Shown here piece by piece: positions 3,787 to 6,636 of a stretch of DNA of 6,636 nucleotides. This DNA comes from an uncultured Bacillota bacterium (GTDB lineage: Bacteria > Bacillota > Dehalobacteriia > UBA4068). The translations under genes and the position numbers were made by a program. The notes under the pieces were generated by a model, which was not told the origin of the DNA, searched no databases, and saw only the letters and a list, made by a program, of their open reading frames with translations. The stretch covers positions 1 through 6,636 of the forward strand of contig CAKRYM010000087.1 of NCBI GenBank assembly GCA_934427095.1, in the 5' to 3' direction. Position 1 is the first letter of the stretch, and each line of letters opens with the position of its first letter.

Positions 3787-5670
3787 ATGACAGACAAGGA
3801 CACTGCACCGCTGGCTCCCGTCAGTTTTGACGAGTTTGAACCGACCAGTTATGAAACCTGGAAGGAAGCAGCGGTTGCAAGCTTGAAGGGTGCTCCCTTT
3901 GAGAAAAAGCTGTTTACCAAAACTTATGAGGGGATTACCCTGGAACCGATTTACACCAAGGCGCATGTGGAAAAATATGCCAAACGCCTGAGCTTCCCGG
4001 GCGCTGAGGATTTCCTCCGCGGGACTCATGCTGGCGGCTATTTGAGCGAACCTTGGACCATTGCCCAGGACGCACAGGTTTCCGATCCTAAGGAAGCCAA
4101 TGCTATCCTGAAATTGGCTGTGGAAAAGGGCGCTAATGCCCTGACCTTTGACGCCCAGAAATATCAGACCGCTGACGCTTTCGCTACTTTGTTGAAAGAC
4201 ATTTGCCTGAGCAAAAATGCGCTGAACGTCTATGCCGGTGCAGAAGCGCTTTCTGCTTTGAAAGCTTTGAAAGATTCTGGGAAGGACATTGACGGTTGCT
4301 TTGGCTGCGTAGGCGCCGACCCCATCGGCGAATATGCGCTGACCGGTAAAGCTTGTTGCAAGGAAGCCATGGGCAAACTGGCGGAAGCTTATCAGTTTGC
4401 CAAAGCCAATATGCCCAAAGTTAAGACCATTATGGTGAACGGTACGATTTACCATAATGGCGGCGCTACTGCTGTACAGGAAGTGGCTGCGGCTATGGCT
4501 ACTGCTGCTGCTTATTTGGAAGCTTTGACAGAAGCTGGCATCTCCATTGATGAAGCTACCAAGACCATCCGCTTCAAATTTGCTCTGGGCGCTAACTTCT
4601 TTATGGAAATCGCTAAATTGCGTGCAGCCCGCGTAATCTGGTCTCAGATTGTTAAGGCTTACGGCGGTTCTGAAGAAGCTCAGAAGATTAACATCTCTGC
4701 GGAAACTTCTAAGTTCTTCCAGACCAAGTATGATCCTTATGTCAATATCTTGCGCGCTACCACCCAGACCTTCTCTGGCGTTGTGGGCGGTGTCAATGAA
4801 ATGACGGTTCTGCCTTTTGACAATGCTGTCCGTAAAGGCGACGACCTCTCTCATCGTATTGCCCGTAACATTCAGATCATGATGCAGGAAGAATTCGAAC
4901 TGCTTTCTCCTGTGGATCCTGCCGGCGGTTCCTGGTATGTGGAAACCTTGACCGGTCAGTTGGCTGATGCGATTTGGAACAAATTTGAAGACATCCAGGG
5001 CAAAGGCGGCATGATTGCCGTTTTGGAATGCGGCTGCTTCCAGGATGAAGTCGCTGCGGTTCTGGACGAACGCTTCAAGAACCTGGCTTTCCGCAAGGAT
5101 CGTGCCGTGGGTACCAATATGTACGCCAACATGACGGAAGTTCCCCTGGAAGGTGAACCTGTGGATAGCTGCTGCTGCTGCGACAAGGATGCAGTCATCA
5201 AGACCATCAAACCCCATCGTTGGACGGAACAGTATGAAGCCATGCGGGAAGCTTCCGAAAAGGCTGCTGCCGCTGGGAAGACCGTCAAAGTTTTCCTCTG
5301 CAACATGGGCCCTGTTTCCCAGCATAAAGCACGCGCCGACTTCGCCGGTTCCTTCATGGAAGTGGGTAAATTTGAAGTCCTGCGTAATAATGGCTTTGCT
5401 ACCACGGATGAAGCTATCGCTGCTGCGAAAGATTCCGGCGCTGATATCGCTATCATCTGCTCCACTGACGACACTTATCCCGAGCTGGTCCCTGTATTGG
5501 CTAAGGGCATCAAGGCCGCTGCCCCCGGCATGAGCGTCATGGTTGCCGGCGCTGCTCCCGCTGAGCTGAAAGCTGAATGGGATGCTGCCGGTGTTGACGA
5601 ATATGTCAACGTGAAGTCCAACTGCCTTGCTATCCTTACCGCCATTCAGAAAGAAAGGGGGATCTGCTAA
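3787..5670 (+). CDS. mutA: Methylmalonyl-CoA mutase small (non-catalytic) subunit
   Basis: The beta subunit of heterodimeric B12-dependent methylmalonyl-CoA mutase, which interconverts succinyl-CoA and methylmalonyl-CoA in the cytoplasm. The 627-residue length is normal for MutA. Order: N-terminal arm, TIM-barrel-like domain (about 50-440), linker, and a C-terminal domain of the B12-binding fold (about 495-627). Alignment with MutB in this window shows lost function: the RQYAGFS tyrosine is Asp95 (AQDAQVS), the YH pair before the conserved GAT is Thr220-Ile221 (GTIYHNGGAT), and the cobalamin motif DxHxxG is replaced at MGPVSQHKA (Asp to Val510, His to Gln512, Gly to Ala515). This is expected for the small subunit and means activity resides in MutB. 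Odd are 15 cysteines, including four in a row (462-465) in the linker, coded by a GCT-repeat. The stop is immediately followed by the mutB ATG in the same frame. Start choice is set by AGGAAAGG; ATG 3778 would add three residues. Confidence 0.95.
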   Translation: MTDKDTAPLAPVSFDEFEPTSYETWKEAAVASLKGAPFEKKLFTKTYEGITLEPIYTKAHVEKYAKRLSFPGAEDFLRGTHAGGYLSEPWTIAQDAQVSDPKEANAILKLAVEKGANALTFDAQKYQTADAFATLLKDICLSKNALNVYAGAEALSALKALKDSGKDIDGCFGCVGADPIGEYALTGKACCKEAMGKLAEAYQFAKANMPKVKTIMVNGTIYHNGGATAVQEVAAAMATAAAYLEALTEAGISIDEATKTIRFKFALGANFFMEIAKLRAARVIWSQIVKAYGGSEEAQKINISAETSKFFQTKYDPYVNILRATTQTFSGVVGGVNEMTVLPFDNAVRKGDDLSHRIARNIQIMMQEEFELLSPVDPAGGSWYVETLTGQLADAIWNKFEDIQGKGGMIAVLECGCFQDEVAAVLDERFKNLAFRKDRAVGTNMYANMTEVPLEGEPVDSCCCCDKDAVIKTIKPHRWTEQYEAMREASEKAAAAGKTVKVFLCNMGPVSQHKARADFAGSFMEVGKFEVLRNNGFATTDEAIAAAKDSGADIAIICSTDDTYPELVPVLAKGIKAAAPGMSVMVAGAAPAELKAEWDAAGVDEYVNVKSNCLAILTAIQKERGIC

Positions 5671-6636
5671 ATGTCTAAAGTAGATTTTTCCCAAGTGAAA
5701 TTTGATGCTAATGCCGGTTCTCAGAGCTATGATCAGTGGGTTGCCCAGCTGAAAGCAGAAACCGGTAAAACCCCTGCCGATCTCTATGAACACACCATGG
5801 AGCATATCGACATTAAACCCATTTACACTGAGGCTGATTACCAGGGCATGAACCATCTGGACTTCATGGCCGGTGTCGCCCCGAACCTCCGTGGTCCTTA
5901 TCCTACCATGTATGTGACCCGTCCTTGGACGGTTCGTCAGTATGCTGGTTTCTCCACGGCAGAAGAATCCAACGCTTTCTACCGTCGTAACCTAGCCGCT
6001 GGTCAGAAGGGTCTGTCCATCGCTTTCGACTTGGCTACCCATCGTGGTTATGACTCCGACCATCCTCGCGTAGTGGGCGACGTTGGTAAAGCTGGTGTTG
6101 CCGTTGACTCCATCTTGGATATGGAAATTCTGTTCTCCGGTATTCCGCTGGATCAGATGTCCGTTTCCATGACCATGAACGGTGCGGTTCTGCCCATTCT
6201 GGCCTTCTATATCGTGGCCGCAGAAGAACAGGGCGTGGACAAGAAGATTCTTTCCGGTACCATTCAGAATGATATTCTGAAAGAATTCATGGTCCGCAAC
6301 ACCTATATTTATCCGCCGGCAGCTTCTATGCGTATCATCGGCGACATTTTTGCGTATACTTCCCAGAACATGCCGAAGTTCAACAGCATTTCCATTTCTG
6401 GTTATCATATGCAGGAAGCTGGCGCTACTGCGGATATCGAAATGGCTTATACGCTGGCTGACGGCTGGGAATATCTCCGCACCGGTATCAATGCCGGCTT
6501 GACCATTGACCAGTTCGCACCTCGTCTGTCCTTCTTCTGGGCCATTGGTAAGAACTACTTCATGGAAGTGGCCAAGATGCGCGCCGCCCGTGTGCTGTGG
6601 GCAAAGATCGTCAATTCCTTTGGCGCGAAGAACCCC
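5671..6636 (+). CDS. mutB: Methylmalonyl-CoA mutase large (catalytic) subunit, N-terminal part (MutB, partial)
   Basis: The catalytic alpha subunit of B12-dependent methylmalonyl-CoA mutase; 322 residues are visible of a usual 710-730, and the right edge cuts the gene. It contains the N-terminal subunit-contact arm and much of the substrate-binding TIM barrel. Visible hallmarks are RGPYPTMYVTRPWTVRQYAGFS with Tyr91, NAFYRRNLAAGQKGLSIAFDLATHRGYDSD, SVSMTMNGAVLPILAFY, NDILKEFMVRNTYIYPP with Arg209, SISGYHMQEAGAT with Tyr245-His246, and APRLSFFW. Offset by two, these match Tyr89, Arg207, Tyr243 and His244 of the Propionibacterium shermanii enzyme, so the active site seen here is intact. The B12-binding domain lies beyond the window. 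AAAGGGGG (5654-5661), inside the last mutA codons, is 9 nt from the ATG. The ATG directly follows the mutA TAA, so translation is probably coupled. No cysteine occurs in the visible part. In succinate- or lactate-fermenting anaerobes this enzyme feeds propionate formation. Confidence 0.97.
   Translation, partial: MSKVDFSQVKFDANAGSQSYDQWVAQLKAETGKTPADLYEHTMEHIDIKPIYTEADYQGMNHLDFMAGVAPNLRGPYPTMYVTRPWTVRQYAGFSTAEESNAFYRRNLAAGQKGLSIAFDLATHRGYDSDHPRVVGDVGKAGVAVDSILDMEILFSGIPLDQMSVSMTMNGAVLPILAFYIVAAEEQGVDKKILSGTIQNDILKEFMVRNTYIYPPAASMRIIGDIFAYTSQNMPKFNSISISGYHMQEAGATADIEMAYTLADGWEYLRTGINAGLTIDQFAPRLSFFWAIGKNYFMEVAKMRAARVLWAKIVNSFGAKNP

Noticed and set aside
3757..5856. A 699-codon minus-strand open frame opposite mutA and the start of mutB
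   Set aside because: It is exactly in codon register with the sense genes and results from the absence of TTA, CTA and TCA codons. The product has no recognisable family and the sense genes are unmistakable.
5992..6408. A 138-codon minus-strand open frame opposite mutB
   Set aside because: It is in register with mutB and has the same codon-bias origin as the larger antisense frame.

Overview
The window reads as chromosomal DNA of a Gram-positive-lineage (Firmicutes) anaerobe, most likely a Negativicutes member of the Acidaminococcaceae / Phascolarctobacterium type. This is an inference from gene content: an AddA-type recombination nuclease, a DUF1540 protein, an RsiV-like DUF3298 lipoprotein, and a heterodimeric B12-dependent methylmalonyl-CoA mutase operon of the kind used to ferment succinate to propionate. 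Nothing in the window (no rRNA or other marker) fixes the species.

Layout. Positions 1-758 (+) hold the C-terminal nuclease part of addA, cut by the left edge. It converges with nth (endonuclease III, minus strand, 845-1480), and a bidirectional hairpin terminator lies between them. Divergent from nth is a small predicted membrane protein (1568-1759, +), followed by a UPF0173-family metal-dependent hydrolase (1813-2496, +), which ends at a second strong hairpin terminator. On the minus strand, 2566-2739, is a very cysteine-rich 57-residue DUF1540 protein with a near-consensus ribosome binding site that partly lies in an inverted repeat. Divergent from it is a DUF3298 lipoprotein (2870-3607, +). 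A 179-nt intergenic region with a near-consensus sigma-70 promoter and a leader of about 100 nt precedes mutA (3787-5670, +) and mutB (5671 to the right edge, +).

How the genes work together. addA and nth are DNA-repair housekeeping genes. The middle genes look like independent small transcription units with no obvious joint pathway. mutA-mutB form the metabolic core: MutB carries the catalytic residues and MutA is a degenerate partner lacking them. The two are translated from adjacent reading frames (TAA directly followed by ATG). Their codon choice is strikingly restricted (no TTA, CTA or TCA over roughly 740 codons), which points to very high expression and fits a central energy pathway.

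I did not find a new defence system, mobile element, CRISPR array, tRNA or rRNA. The observations most worth following up are the asymmetric cysteine content of MutA versus MutB, including a run of four cysteines, the probable leaderless nth transcript, the RBS-overlapping inverted repeat of the DUF1540 gene, and the promoter and leader of the mut operon.
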